Shown one piece after another: positions 36,403-46,725 of a DNA stretch of 64,000 bases (the first letter of the stretch is position 1; every line of letters begins with the position of its first letter). A program made the translations under genes and the position numbers. Source of the stretch: Purshia tridentata (lineage: Eukaryota; Streptophyta; Magnoliopsida; Rosales; Rosaceae); assembly GCA_003254885.1 (NCBI GenBank), contig QANT01001891.1, positions 19,966 through 83,965 on the forward strand, written 5' to 3'. Below the pieces are notes generated by a model, which searched no databases, had not been told where the DNA came from, and saw nothing but the letters and a program-made list of their open reading frames with translations.

Positions 36403-38871
36403 TCACCAGTAATCATTACAGGAGCATTTTCCATTGACAAAGTGATGGAAACGATTAGCATCTCTCACAATAAGTTCCCTCCTCACTATTCTGGATATAT
36501 ATTTAGTCACATTGTGACAGTCAACACATACACGCAGGTTCTTTGTGATCCTAATCAAGCTTCCAGCAGGTGTGCTTAGAAGCCCAAATGCAATGGCTAA
36601 TCTCTCGCTATGGCTCCATAGCAACCTTACCTTCATTGCCTCATCCATATCACGAAGAACACAACTTGTATCAGGCACATAACCACAGGCCTCCACCTCT
36701 ACTCTTAAGTTCTCTAAATGCTGATAAATCTCTGCCCAATTCGGATGCGAATTGTCTCCTGCAAAAAATGTGTACACCTGGTTTCCTACTTCAATCAAGC
36801 TATACCCGGGTGTTTTCCTTAGTCCCCTTGTCCTCATAAGGCTTCGAATGTGATTTACTTCATCCCATCTACTTGCTTGAGCATATATGTTTGATAACAC
36901 AACATAAATTCCAGGGTTCGTGGAGTCAATACAGAGTAATCTATCTGCTGTCTTTATACCCAGATCAATGTTCTTGTGAGCTTGACATCCACTCAGCAAT
37001 GCTTCAAGAACAGAACTTCCTGGTTCAAAAGGCATTTGTTTAATCAATCCCTCGGCTTCTTCAAACCGGCCTGCTCGGCTTAAAAGATCCATAAAACTAG
37101 CATAGTGTTTTTCATTCAGCCTAATGTCATGGTCTATCTCCATGCTGTGGAACAATCCAATCCCCTCTTCCACTAGTCCTGAGTGACTGCAAGCAGTTAG
37201 AAGAGAAAGAAAGGAGGTTTCATTTGGCTTAAATCCCTCCTCCTTCATTCTTCTGTAGACACCAAGAGCTTGATGTCCATGGCCATTTATACCATAGCTT
37301 TTTATCATAGAGTTCCATAGTATAACATCTCTGCAAATTGAGCCATTGTCAAATATCCTCTCAGCATACTTTATTTTTCCACACTTGGCATACATATCAA
37401 CCAAGGCCGTCATGTTAACAACATCAAATGCATGGCCATGCCGGATTAAATGAGCATGAACACTCCTTCCTTTCTTCAGAGAGCCCAAATGGGCACAAGA
37501 ATGGACTAGACTAACAAGAGTCACTGAATTGGCCGCAACTCCCTCTTTTCGCATCTGACAGAATAGTTTCAAGGCTTCTTCTGCATGCCCATTTTGTATC
37601 AAACCTACCAACATAGCAGTCCATGTAATCACGTTCCTCCCTTTCATTCTGTCAAAAACAAAAGTTGCTTGCTTTACTGCACCACATTTGGAGTACAAGT
37701 CAACAATGGCAGTAGACAAAATGGGATTTAACTCAAAACCCCTCCTGAAAACACAACAATGTAGGACTTTTCCACTTTCCAAATCAGCTGTTTGAGAACA
37801 GCCCTGTATAAGGCTCACCATAGTTCCTGAATCAAATCCACCACCACTGGTTACTAATCTATGGAAGAAGGCAAAAGATTCATGCACCAGAGCATTTTGA
37901 ATGCATCCCGAGATTATGACATTCCACGAAACCATATTTCTTCTGGGCATGGTCTCAAAAACCCAACAGGCACTTCGCATGTCACCCATATTACTATACA
38001 TATCAACCAATGAGGTAAGCACCAAAACCTCATCACCCATTCCCAGTCCAACTATGCAACCATGAACGCATTTTCCAAGCTTGAAGTCCTCCCTTTTAAT
38101 GCATACTTGAATTATGCTCAGCATAGTTACCGGACTCGGCCTAATCCCACAATTGCACATTTGAAAAAACATATCCAATGCCTCACCAAACTGACCAGAT
38201 TGCACATAGCCACCAATCATTGAATTCCAACAGACGACATCTCTTTCCGGCATCTTATCAAAAACACTTTGCGCATCACCAATTTTTCCAAATTTCACCA
38301 AGAAATTAATCATTGAACTCCCTAAGAACCCATTACTTTCAAATCTTTTATCCACAGCACTCTTAATAACTTCCATACCCATGTTATAATCCAATAAACC
38401 CGTGCTCGCCTTAAGCGCATAATTACACGTATAACTATCAATCTCCACGTTACAAGAACGCATCAATCTAAACAACTCTAGGGTCTCATTGTATCTCCCT
38501 TTTCTTAAATACCCATAAATCATGGCATTGTAGAGAATGGTTTTTGGGTGACAAAATTGATCAAACACCTGATGGGCATCAACCAATCTACCCAAATCAG
38601 AGTACACAATGACGAGTTTTGAAGCCAAAGCTTGGTCTTTGAATATAGCATTGGTGATAATTTGGGCATGAATGGACTTGACCGAGATAAGGTTTTTTGA
38701 AAATTTTTGTAAGACTGACAATAATTTGGAAACATTATCCGGTATTTGGTTGAACTGGGCAAATGTGATTGAAGAAGAAGAAGAAGCACAGGCTGAGAAG
38801 CAAGACGAGGGGCTGAGTTTTAAGGGTATTTCGGGAGCAAAGCGGTGGATATTAAGGAATAGCGAACGCAT
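36403..38871 (-). CDS. DYW-class pentatricopeptide repeat protein
   Basis: Organelle RNA-binding protein likely involved in C-to-U RNA editing. It is a single uninterrupted frame of 822 residues. The start MRSLFLNIHRFAPEIPLKLS with a Ser-rich stretch looks like an organelle transit peptide. PLS-type PPR repeats run from about residue 90 to 600 (for example VVCWNSMIGGYVQSGQFGEA, NMVSWNVIISGCIQNALVHE, NVITWTAMLVGLIQNGHAEE). The E/E+ region follows (PGYSLIEVGNQVYTFFAGD), then the DYW domain. The cytidine-deaminase-like zinc signature is complete: HSE at about 754-756 and CVDCH at about 782-786. The protein ends NGKCSCNDYW. Target transcripts cannot be told from sequence by eye. Intronless structure is normal for the family. 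Confidence 0.93.
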   Translation of the reverse strand: MRSLFLNIHRFAPEIPLKLSPSSCFSACASSSSSITFAQFNQIPDNVSKLLSVLQKFSKNLISVKSIHAQIITNAIFKDQALASKLVIVYSDLGRLVDAHQVFDQFCHPKTILYNAMIYGYLRKGRYNETLELFRLMRSCNVEIDSYTCNYALKASTGLLDYNMGMEVIKSAVDKRFESNGFLGSSMINFLVKFGKIGDAQSVFDKMPERDVVCWNSMIGGYVQSGQFGEALDMFFQMCNCGIRPSPVTMLSIIQVCIKREDFKLGKCVHGCIVGLGMGDEVLVLTSLVDMYSNMGDMRSACWVFETMPRRNMVSWNVIISGCIQNALVHESFAFFHRLVTSGGGFDSGTMVSLIQGCSQTADLESGKVLHCCVFRRGFELNPILSTAIVDLYSKCGAVKQATFVFDRMKGRNVITWTAMLVGLIQNGHAEEALKLFCQMRKEGVAANSVTLVSLVHSCAHLGSLKKGRSVHAHLIRHGHAFDVVNMTALVDMYAKCGKIKYAERIFDNGSICRDVILWNSMIKSYGINGHGHQALGVYRRMKEEGFKPNETSFLSLLTACSHSGLVEEGIGLFHSMEIDHDIRLNEKHYASFMDLLSRAGRFEEAEGLIKQMPFEPGSSVLEALLSGCQAHKNIDLGIKTADRLLCIDSTNPGIYVVLSNIYAQASRWDEVNHIRSLMRTRGLRKTPGYSLIEVGNQVYTFFAGDNSHPNWAEIYQHLENLRVEVEACGYVPDTSCVLRDMDEAMKVRLLWSHSERLAIAFGLLSTPAGSLIRITKNLRVCVDCHNVTKYISRIVRRELIVRDANRFHHFVNGKCSCNDYW

Positions 38872-39224
38872 GAAGAAGAAGAGGATAAAAGGCGAGGGAA
38901 GATTAAGCGGTTCTCTGTAAAACCATAAGGTACTCTGTTTCTAGCAATAAAAACGCTAATTAATTTTGCATTTTTAAATTTTTCACAATGAGTGTTTTTT
39001 TTTTAATGATGTAAAATTTAACGGTCCTGTAACTCCTGTTGTAGTGGTATTCCTTTAATACTCACAAGCTTATATTTGTTACCAAACAATATAACACAAG
39101 CTTGAACTTTTGTTTTGACAAAAAAAAAAGCTTGAACTGTTTTATACTTAATATTTTGGAGTTTCTACTGTTGGGAAATTAGTTCAAGATCACTATAAAT
39201 TAAAAAAAATACAGAAATTCAATG
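38872..39224. other. Intergenic spacer
   Basis: AT-rich DNA with two copies of 'aagcttgaact' (39099, 39129); no gene seen. Confidence 0.4.
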
Positions 39225-39575
39225 TTTTTAATGCAAGTTGAAAGTAGATGATGGTTGGTTGTCACTTGTCTTATAAAGCTGTGTTGGAAGCATCTGTATT
39301 GGAACCCATGTATCATCACTGCCTGTATCCACCAGGTTGAATACAGTTTTGAGCCAATGGCAATTGATGATATGTAGAAATTACTTAGAGCACGTGGAAT
39401 GGGAGTTTGTATTGTATTCTGTGAATTCTTCATTAACACTTCAGTTGAGTTGAATATTGCTCTGGCTGGACTGATGGACTTGAGATTAAGAACTAGATTT
39501 CTTGATATTTCAGCCATTATGTGATGCCTTCTTCCCTAGTGAAGTTTTTTGGGAAGAGAACTGAAGGAGAGTACA
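39225..39575 (-). pseudogene. Aspartic protease N-terminal fragment
   Basis: Matches the propeptide and start of the catalytic domain of the intact protease next door: MAEISRNLVLNLKS, ALSNFYISSIAIGSKLYST and, in shifted frames, the stretch for the first active-site region. The match breaks up before the Cys-rich insert, and the active-site Asp-Thr-Gly cannot be read in frame. The rest of the gene is missing. Confidence 0.75.
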
Positions 39576-39967
39576 AAGATGCAATTTATTCATTTTCACT
39601 TTGGTGCCTATGAAGTGTTCTTAAAGTGGCACTGGAGGAGAGTACTTTTTACTTTTCAGCAAAACAAAATAAAATGGAGAAGAGTATAATTTATCTGGAA
39701 ATTATAATTACAATTTACCCTTGACCAAATTTCCGTGCTGAGACAGGAAATTAGAATTTTTCATTACTCAAATTGATGCCGGTTCTTTCCTAAATCCCAA
39801 TTTAAATTTTGCATCCAAATACACTGTGAAAGTAAATATTGGGAATGCAAGGTGTGCATCTGCAGAAAGAGAACTAACCATTCCTGAAATTTTTAGAGAT
39901 ATACACTGATATTTGTCATTCCTTGTTTAGAAAAATACACTGAAATTTTTCTAAACATTTTTCAAAC

Positions 39968-41398
39968 TTACTGGCATTTCTCTGGAGCAAAAGACACTAT
40001 AGATTTTCTAACATCAAACAAGAAGCGCTGATTAGCCTGCTGAAATGCCCCTAGGATGTTTAGTCCTGTATCACTACCAGACAATATAGCCATGCAGAGA
40101 ACAAAACCATAACGTTGAAAAACAGCCTTGGAATCTAGCACAAGGTTAGCTCTTTTATAGTGGTATGTCATTGATGGCAAAGTATCATTTCCCCTTCCCA
40201 ATGATCCATAGCAAAGGTCAAATGGACCTTGCCTTCCTTGTAGAGGCTGCTGTCTATAACGCTGCATAATATGCTGCACCACTCCTTGTCTCAAAGTCCT
40301 ATATGCACTTGCTACAAGAACGGTGTAAGGAGTACCTGAGTCTATGAAAAACCCACCACTAGGGCCCCATGGCCTCTGTCTCAATGCGAACAATGCTGGA
40401 TCTATATTAAGGCGCCTCCCATCAATACTAATTCCCAACAGATTGACATTGTATGCAGGAATATTGACTGCAGGCACTAGCTTTGTTGTAGGTGCGCTTC
40501 TTCTTATTTTTGCATCATTACCAAAACGTAAGAAGGTATGAGTTTCCCTTGGTGTGGTCCATGATGGTAGGCAATAAGAGAAGCGCAATTTGGACTGACT
40601 AACTAGTTGGTTTAAGATGGACCTCCGCCCTGGCCCTAAGCCAAATATTCCGGCTATCACATTGTTAGGTCCATGATTTTCACCAAAACTTATATTCCTA
40701 TTATCATAGCCACAACCAAATGCAAGTGAGGACTTTTGGAAGGTTTGGTTAGTGCCTGAGAAAGTGAAGGTGTCACTTGAAACCCAACCTTCAGTGCTGC
40801 TGCCACTCACGTACTCCTTCTTGTAGAGACAGTAAAGCCCATCACTAGTACATCTTTTGGGAACACAAAGTGGGTGGCTACAAGGTAAATTACGGTATGA
40901 TGTGGATTCTCTATATTTGAAATTTCCTCCCCTTACAGGGAAGCAATTGGTGCATCCTTCACATTGAACCCAAGTATCATCAGTGCCTGTATCCACCATT
41001 AAGTATGGTGAATACAGTCGTGAGCCAATGAAAATTTTTAATATATAGTAATTACTTAGAGCACGCGAAATGGAAGGTTGTATTGTATTAGGCACACCCT
41101 TCATTAACTCCTGTGTTGAGTTGAGTGCCCTGGCTGAACTCATGGACTTGAGATTAAGAACTCGATTTCTTGATATTTCTGCCATTAAGTGATGCCTCTC
41201 TTCCATAGTGAAATTTGTTGGGAAGAGAAATGAATCGATTGGGATGAGCTTGATGCTGAAACCACAGGTTTCAATGGGCAGGTTGGTAGTGAGCAAGTAG
41301 AGAAGGATGGCCAATATAGTCCCACACATTGTTTGCACATTGCTGCACTTAGTCATGGTGCCAATTTTGTTTCCTTTTTCTTTTTGGGAGTAAGTCAT
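39968..41398 (-). CDS. Nepenthesin-like aspartic protease (A1 family, secreted)
   Basis: Pepsin-family endopeptidase, likely secreted or vacuolar. Intronless, 476 residues from the first ATG; the ATG at 41356 (MTKCSNVQTMCGTILAIL...) may be the true start, since it matches the paralogue and puts the hydrophobic signal segment (GTILAILLYLL) near the N-terminus. A propeptide with EERHHLMAEISRNRVLNLKS follows. Both catalytic aspartates are present: VDTGTDDTWVQC (Asp about 136) and FIDSGTPYTVL (Asp about 353). Between them lies the Cys-rich nepenthesin insert (CEGCTNCFPV ... CVPKRCTSDGLYCLY). The C-terminus is NILGAFQQANQRFLFDVRKS and FAPEKCQ. It sits between a fragment and a broken copy, so it is the surviving member of a tandem family. 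Substrate unknown. Confidence 0.9.
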   Translation of the reverse strand: MTYSQKEKGNKIGTMTKCSNVQTMCGTILAILLYLLTTNLPIETCGFSIKLIPIDSFLFPTNFTMEERHHLMAEISRNRVLNLKSMSSARALNSTQELMKGVPNTIQPSISRALSNYYILKIFIGSRLYSPYLMVDTGTDDTWVQCEGCTNCFPVRGGNFKYRESTSYRNLPCSHPLCVPKRCTSDGLYCLYKKEYVSGSSTEGWVSSDTFTFSGTNQTFQKSSLAFGCGYDNRNISFGENHGPNNVIAGIFGLGPGRRSILNQLVSQSKLRFSYCLPSWTTPRETHTFLRFGNDAKIRRSAPTTKLVPAVNIPAYNVNLLGISIDGRRLNIDPALFALRQRPWGPSGGFFIDSGTPYTVLVASAYRTLRQGVVQHIMQRYRQQPLQGRQGPFDLCYGSLGRGNDTLPSMTYHYKRANLVLDSKAVFQRYGFVLCMAILSGSDTGLNILGAFQQANQRFLFDVRKSIVSFAPEKCQ

Positions 41399-42063
41399 CA
41401 GTAGAGGTGGTATTTATAAACTTATAGTTTTGTTGGTGTGCTAGATATGCAATAAATGTACTTTATAAAAATGAGATTCACTTGGTTTGCATTCAATATC
41501 TCAATTATGGTGTATCTTATGATCAGATTTATATCTTATGCATTCTGGTAGGATATAGTGCTGAGGGCCAGGCTGGATCCACACTGGATCAAAGTCTTCA
41601 GGTGAACTGTCATTAAATTATTTCATTTTCAAGAAAAATGTAAGTCCAATTTATTTTCATTGTGATCTTAATTTTATCACTGCTATTAAAAGCACAAGAA
41701 AAGGTTGAGATCAGTGGATATTAGGAATTTGCTTTTGTTTGATTTCTGTGTTCAAACCTACTCTCTTTTCTTTTTTTTCGGTTCAAGGTCTAAACTACTG
41801 TCTCTAAAAGTACCTTCATACTAAAGTCTACCTGGTTTATAAAAAGAAAAAAAAACCATCTAATATTTTGTGTGTGTGTGTGTGTGTAGCTCTTCAAGTT
41901 CTGTAAGTGATTTTTTATTCATCTCTTTTAGATGTATATAGAAACTGGGATTGATGACTTGTTACCCTGTTGTGAGATAAGCCAAGTTTAAGACCTAAAG
42001 AGATTGAATCCTTTATTGTTTCTAGAAACTCGTTGAATTGGCCTCTACTAGCTGGTCTGTGTC
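41399..42063. other. Upstream region of the protease; (TG)n at 41869-41887
   Basis: The first 150 bp is shared with the region upstream of the broken copy (44527-44660), including 'gcaataaatgtacttta.aaaaatgagat', so the promoter was duplicated with the gene. A piece near 41535-41605 ('attctggtag', 'ggatcaaagtcttc') recurs at 45035-45080. Confidence 0.5.
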
Positions 42064-42068
42064 CATGG

Positions 42069-42894
42069 TGTTGTGTTTTTGGCTCGCTTGAAAGAGGGGT
42101 TGGGAGTCCTTGGAAGTGTCCTTGGACGTTTGGGTGAAGTTAGGAAGGGTAGAAGAGGTTCATGGTAGGTGGAACGACAAAGGAAGGCGAGAACGCATAA
42201 GAGTGTCGCAGAGGACCGGTCCCAAGGCTTGAGGACCGGTCCTACACAGGCATTTTGGGGTGTTTCGGAGAGGAAGCCTCTAGAGGACCGGTCCTAGGCT
42301 TGAGAGGACCGGCCCTCTGGGTGTTTTACGGGTGTTTTGTGTCGTAGCCACTGTAGGACCGGTCCTACTCCTAGGAGGACCGGTCCTACACGTCCTGGGG
42401 AGTGTCGTGCTTACTGTGGGACCGATCCCATGGCCATGGGATTGGTCCTACACGTGGTCATTCCGAGTTTCTCCTAGTTTTAGGAGGTTTTATGATTCCT
42501 AGTTCATCCCTAATTGTATTCCAAAGCCTATGAGTATAAATAGGTTCTTTAGACTCAGAAAACCCTAAGAAGATGAAGATTAACATCTAGGAGAGGAGAG
42601 TTTCTTAAGTCTTCATAAGTTCTGAAGAGAGGTAGAAACTCAAGTGTGAGAGATAGATTAAGACCTAGAGTGAGAGAGAATTTGTGTGATCATTGTAATT
42701 CCTTCTCAAAGTTAGTGAAATCTATTGGGTGCTCGCCATGGACGTAGGCAATTGCCGAACCACGTTAAATTTGGTGTGTTGTTTCCTTTATTTATTCGCT
42801 GTTTAATTTCTTTGCAAGTTTCATTGAAATCCATCAAGAACAAGATCCGTAGAGGGAAAGGGTTAAATTGCTTGGGAGTAATTTATTCTCAACA
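42069..42894 (+). mobile_element. Solo LTR of an LTR retrotransposon, target duplication CATGG
   Basis: The 826-bp element begins TGTTGTG and ends CTCAACA (TG...CA with short inverted ends). It is flanked by the 5-bp direct repeat CATGG at 42064-42068 and 42895-42899. A TATA box (GAGTATAAATAGG) is near 42532, followed by a transcribed-type region. The stretch near 42743-42775 ('gacgtaggcaattgccgaac' then 'cacgttaaat') is the motif often seen near the end of the R/U5 region in plant retrotransposons. No primer-binding site or coding region adjoins it, so it is most likely a solo LTR left by recombination. It splits the protease cluster. The LTR U3 holds an array of palindromes, listed separately. 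Confidence 0.85.
42212..42449. repeat. Array of AGGACCGGTCCT palindromes, four paired units
   Basis: Eight 12-bp sites start at 42212, 42232, 42284, 42305, 42355, 42376, 42418 and 42438. Four are the perfect palindrome AGGACCGGTCCT; the others differ by one to four bases. They form four pairs, 20-21 bp apart inside a pair and 72, 71 and 63 bp between pairs. The array lies in the U3 (promoter) part of the solo LTR. Confidence 0.9.
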
Positions 42895-42899
42895 CATGG

Positions 42900-43152
42900 A
42901 ACATATAGTAGGAATATTGTAGCAGAGAATAACCAATTTTAGTTTTAAAATGTTCCACAAGGAGTTTCAAAGGTTTAATTAATTATCATTTTGTCCCTTT
43001 CAATATTCACAAGCTCATACACCCTTTTTATAATATTATAAATTGATGTTCACAATCAGAAACAAAACTAACATTTCTTTGAGACATATAGACTGAAAGT
43101 TTATTTCCTAGCATAACCTAATAATAAATGAAAACTTTGGATCACATAAACT
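42900..43152. other. Short spacer after the solo LTR
   Basis: AT-rich 3' flank of the broken protease copy. Nothing else seen. Confidence 0.4.
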
Positions 43153-44526
43153 TTTCAAACTTCTTGGCATATCTCTGGAGCAAATGACACTGTAGCTTTT
43201 CTAACATCAATTAAGAAGCGATGATTTGCCTGCTGAAATGCCCCTAGGATGTTTAGTCCTAAATCAGTACCCGGCAATATAGCCATGCAGAGAGCAGAAC
43301 CAGTACGTTCAAAGACAGCCTTAGAATCCAGCACAAGGTTAGCTCTTTTAAAGTGGAATGTCATTGTTGGCAAAGTATAATTTTCCCTTCCCAATCAGTC
43401 ATAGCAAAGGTCAAATGGACCTTGCCTTCCTTGCAGAGGCTGCATAATGCGTTGCACCATTCCTTGTCTCAAAATCCTATATGCCCTTGGAACAAGAACA
43501 GTGTAAGGAGTACCTGAGTACGAAAAACCCACCACTAGAGCCCCATGACCTCCGCCTCAACGCGAAAAGTGCTGTATCTATGTTAAGATGCATTCCTGCA
43601 ATATCAATACCAAAGATGTTGGTATTGTATGCAGGATTATTTGCTATAAGCACTAGGTTGGTTGTCTGTGCTCTTGTTATTTTTGCATCATTACCAAAAC
43701 GTAAGAGTGTATGAGTTAGCCTTGGTCTGGTCCATGATGGTAGGCAGTATGAGAAGCGCAATTTGTTCTCACTAACTAGTTGGTTTAGGATGGAACGCCG
43801 CCCTGGCCCTAAGCCAAATACGCCGGCTATCACATTGTTAGGTCCATATTTTTTACCAAAACTTATATTCCTATTGTCCTAGCCACAACCAAATGCAAGT
43901 CTGATCCTTATAGAGGTTTGGTTAGTGCTTGAGAAAGTGAAGGTGTCACTTGAAACCCAACCTTCAGTGCTGCTACCGCCAAGGTAGTAATTCTTGTAGA
44001 GACAGTACACCCCATCACTAGTACATTTTTTGGGAACACAAATTGGGTGATTACTGTATGATGAGGATTCTCTATACTTGAAATTTCCCTCCTTTACAGG
44101 AAAGCAATTGGTGCATCCTTCACATTGAACCCATGTATCAGCACTGCCTGTATCCACCATTAAGTAGGGTGAATATTGTTGTGAGCCAATGAACATTTGT
44201 GATACATAGTAATTGCTTAAAACAGGTGAAATGGAAGGTTGAATTGTATCAGGCACATCCTTCATTAAGTCCTGTGTAGAGTTGAGTGCCCTGACTGAAC
44301 TCATGGACTTGAGATTAAGAGCTCGATTTCTTGATATTTCAGCCATTATGTGATGCCTCTCTTCCAGAGTGATTTTTTTTGGAAAGAGAACTGAATCGAT
44401 TGGGATGAGCTTGATGCTAAAGCCAAAGGTTTCAATGGGCAGGTTGGTGGTGAGCATGTACAGGAGGATGGCCAATATAGTCCCACAAATCGTTTGCATA
44501 TTGCTGCAGACAGTTACTGGATCCAT
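43153..44526 (-). pseudogene. Aspartic protease pseudogene (full-length copy, three lesions)
   Basis: Colinear with the intact nepenthesin-like protease for its whole length. The first part is open (MDPVTVCSNMQTICGTILAI..., VDTGSADTWVQC). Lesions against the intact copy: a TAG replaces the Tyr codon after LAFGCG (about 43880); a two-base deletion near 43520 shifts the frame exactly at the second active site, destroying the FIDSG motif; and a TGA interrupts the LCY...LGRGN region (about 43397). The DNA is otherwise highly similar, so inactivation is fairly recent. A shortened N-terminal half could still be made but would lack one catalytic Asp. Confidence 0.88.
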
Positions 44527-44798
44527 TTTTGTTTCTTTCTTTTGTCAGAGGTGGTACTTATAAACTTAATTATGTTGGTGTACTAGATACGTAATAAATG
44601 TACTTTACAAAAATGAGATCTTCTTGGCATGCATTCATTATCTCATCATGGTGTAGATTGTGATCAGATTCTTCATCGAAGTTGGAATTTCATTACATTA
44701 ACTCAGATGCAAGATTGTTGCAGCAGCCAGAAGGAACCCGCAGGATCATCTCGATCATGTATAATAATGAGAGATTCAGATGCTCTACAAGCTGCTGC

Positions 44799-44884
44799 AT
44801 GCGTCATCGCCATCTTGTTTCACTCGTTGGTTACTGCAATGACAACTCGGAAGTGATCCTGGTTTACGAAGACAGATGGCCCTG
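44799..44884 (+). pseudogene. Receptor-like kinase fragment
   Basis: A short frame reads MRHRHLVSLVGYCNDNSEVI then LVYE, the subdomain IV-V signature of plant receptor-like kinases (best fit to the FERONIA/CrRLK1L type). It stops shortly after at TGA (44882-44884). No other kinase motifs are near, so it is an isolated relic. Confidence 0.7.
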
Positions 44885-45558
44885 AATACACCAATATTCC
44901 TTATGTAAATATGATATTTAATAGGGTTGACTTGAGGCTAATGTTTTCGCATGAATTAATTCCTTTTGATTTTTGTTTCTTTGAACACCAGCTTGTCTTG
45001 CATTCAGCATCTTAACTATGATCGGGTTTTACATCTGATGGATTCTGGTAGCTTTTTCCACGCAGGATCAAAGTCTTCTTCGATCATGATGCAATTAAAG
45101 CCAGGGAAACAATGTTCTCTGGGGTGGAAGATTATCATTAAATATCTCAGTTTGAATGAAACTATAATTGCTTTAGATATGATTTTCATATCTGTGATCC
45201 AGTTAGTACAAAGCTGATCATAAACTATATAAGATATAGAACCAGAAACACGGAAAAACACATCAAAAGCTAAAAGAAACAACCTCATATATTTATTGCG
45301 GGATTAATCACTAACAAAGCTTATTCTTTTACTGACTTCAAAAGGCATACAGGCCAAGCTTACAAAGAGTACACCACAATGTCTTACGATGTATCTAAAC
45401 AGGAGCAGATAACAGACACAGAAAGAGTAGCTAGACTGGACCAGACCAACAGATGAAAATAACCCAAGAACAGCTATATATGGAAGCTGAAGCATAAAGC
45501 CCTTTACCATCAGATAGTTGTATGACTGAATACGTCTTCTTCTTCGTGGCTATGGTGA
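44885..45558. other. Intergenic spacer
   Basis: Contains a piece similar to 41535-41605 and to 49110-49170 ('cattcaacatctta.ttatg', 'gatca.gttt'), pointing to repeated local duplication of non-coding DNA across 41-49 kb. No gene seen. Confidence 0.4.
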
Positions 45559-46725
45559 TTATTTGAATCTGACATGTCTCTTTCCTGCTTCCATGGGATA
45601 CTCACCTTGTTTTGGCAGTGCTGAGTAAGGAGCACGTGGCGTAGCATTAATGACAGATGAAGGCTTTGCACTTTCCTTCAAGAACCGCAGGGCCGTCTCT
45701 ATGTCATCTGTTGCACTGCTAAGTCTGCCATCATGTACTGGACGTGCAGCCCATGTTGAAGGGTTTGGAATAGCTCGGTCCCTGTTTGATATCATATTTG
45801 GTCCCTTGTCAGTATCCTTTTTGCTGTTGTAATCATCATAGTCGTCATTCCGAGGTTTGTACAATGTCTTATTGCTGTAGTCACTATAGTCACCATAGCC
45901 TGTAGTGCCATTATGCCCTGTTTTCTGGGGTGGTTGGCGCCAGTTTACACCATTGAAGAGTCCAATCCTAGGGGGTTGGTCACAGCTAGCTTGAGTCTGA
46001 ACTTCCCTTGGATAATCATGAACTGGGCTGGAAGGCCTATGCAGCTTGTGATGATCATCAGCTGCATAACCATAACCTTTTGGTGGGCTCGAAGGCCTAT
46101 GCCACTTGTCATCAGCATACCTGTAGTCTTTCACAGGCTGTACTACCTTTGTGGGGGAGCTATGCTTGTATGAAGGGAACACAGGTGAGTGAGTGGATTC
46201 ATGAATAATTGTCTCTGTGGGTTGATCACGGCTAGCTTCAGTCTGGACTTTGGTTAGGAAATCACCAACTTCCTGAGGATAATCATGAACTGGGCTCGAA
46301 GGCCTACGCAGCTTGTCATCAGCCGCATAAACATAACCTTTCACTGGGCTCGAAGGCCTACGCCACTTGTCATCAGCTCCATAAACATAACCTTTCACTG
46401 GGCTCGAAGGCCTATACCACTTGTCATCAGCAAACCTGTAATCTTTCACAGCAGGCTCAATCTTTGTGGGAGTGCTATGCTTGTATGAAGGGATCCCAGG
46501 TGAGTGAACACGTTCACGAATAATTGTCTCAGTTTTTACAACATAGCTCCCTGGTTTATGGAAGGGGCTGCAACCAACGATTTTCCATTGCGTTCCATCA
46601 GCATCAACAATGACTGTGCGGCACTCATCATCATTGGCATAGCTTGTTTTGTTCCATTCATTGATGTGCGGTCCTGTCCCCTTGCCGGTAGAGTAATCTC
46701 TGTAAGTATAATCATAGCCAGCCAT
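45559..46725 (-). CDS. Unknown protein with RPSSP repeats, long paralogue
   Basis: Not recognised. The uninterrupted frame gives 388 residues from the ATG of MAGYDYTYRDYSTGKG (an ATG two codons upstream is also possible, but the paralogue begins at the same MAGYDY). The N-terminus has DDECRTVIVDADGTQWKIVG and CSPFHKPGSY. The middle carries five units of ADDK(W/L)xRPSSP with KGY linkers, in two blocks, each block preceded by ETII(R/H)E and SPxxPSYKHS. Then come NGVNWRQPPQKTGHNGTTGY and GDYSDYSNKTLYKPRNDDYD. The tail has DDIETALRFLKESAKPS. No signal peptide or membrane segment is seen; the protein is hydrophilic, Tyr/Asp/Pro-rich and probably disordered. A shorter paralogue lies 3 kb away on the same strand, which supports both as real genes. 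Confidence 0.75.
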   Translation of the reverse strand: MAGYDYTYRDYSTGKGTGPHINEWNKTSYANDDECRTVIVDADGTQWKIVGCSPFHKPGSYVVKTETIIRERVHSPGIPSYKHSTPTKIEPAVKDYRFADDKWYRPSSPVKGYVYGADDKWRRPSSPVKGYVYAADDKLRRPSSPVHDYPQEVGDFLTKVQTEASRDQPTETIIHESTHSPVFPSYKHSSPTKVVQPVKDYRYADDKWHRPSSPPKGYGYAADDHHKLHRPSSPVHDYPREVQTQASCDQPPRIGLFNGVNWRQPPQKTGHNGTTGYGDYSDYSNKTLYKPRNDDYDDYNSKKDTDKGPNMISNRDRAIPNPSTWAARPVHDGRLSSATDDIETALRFLKESAKPSSVINATPRAPYSALPKQGEYPMEAGKRHVRFK

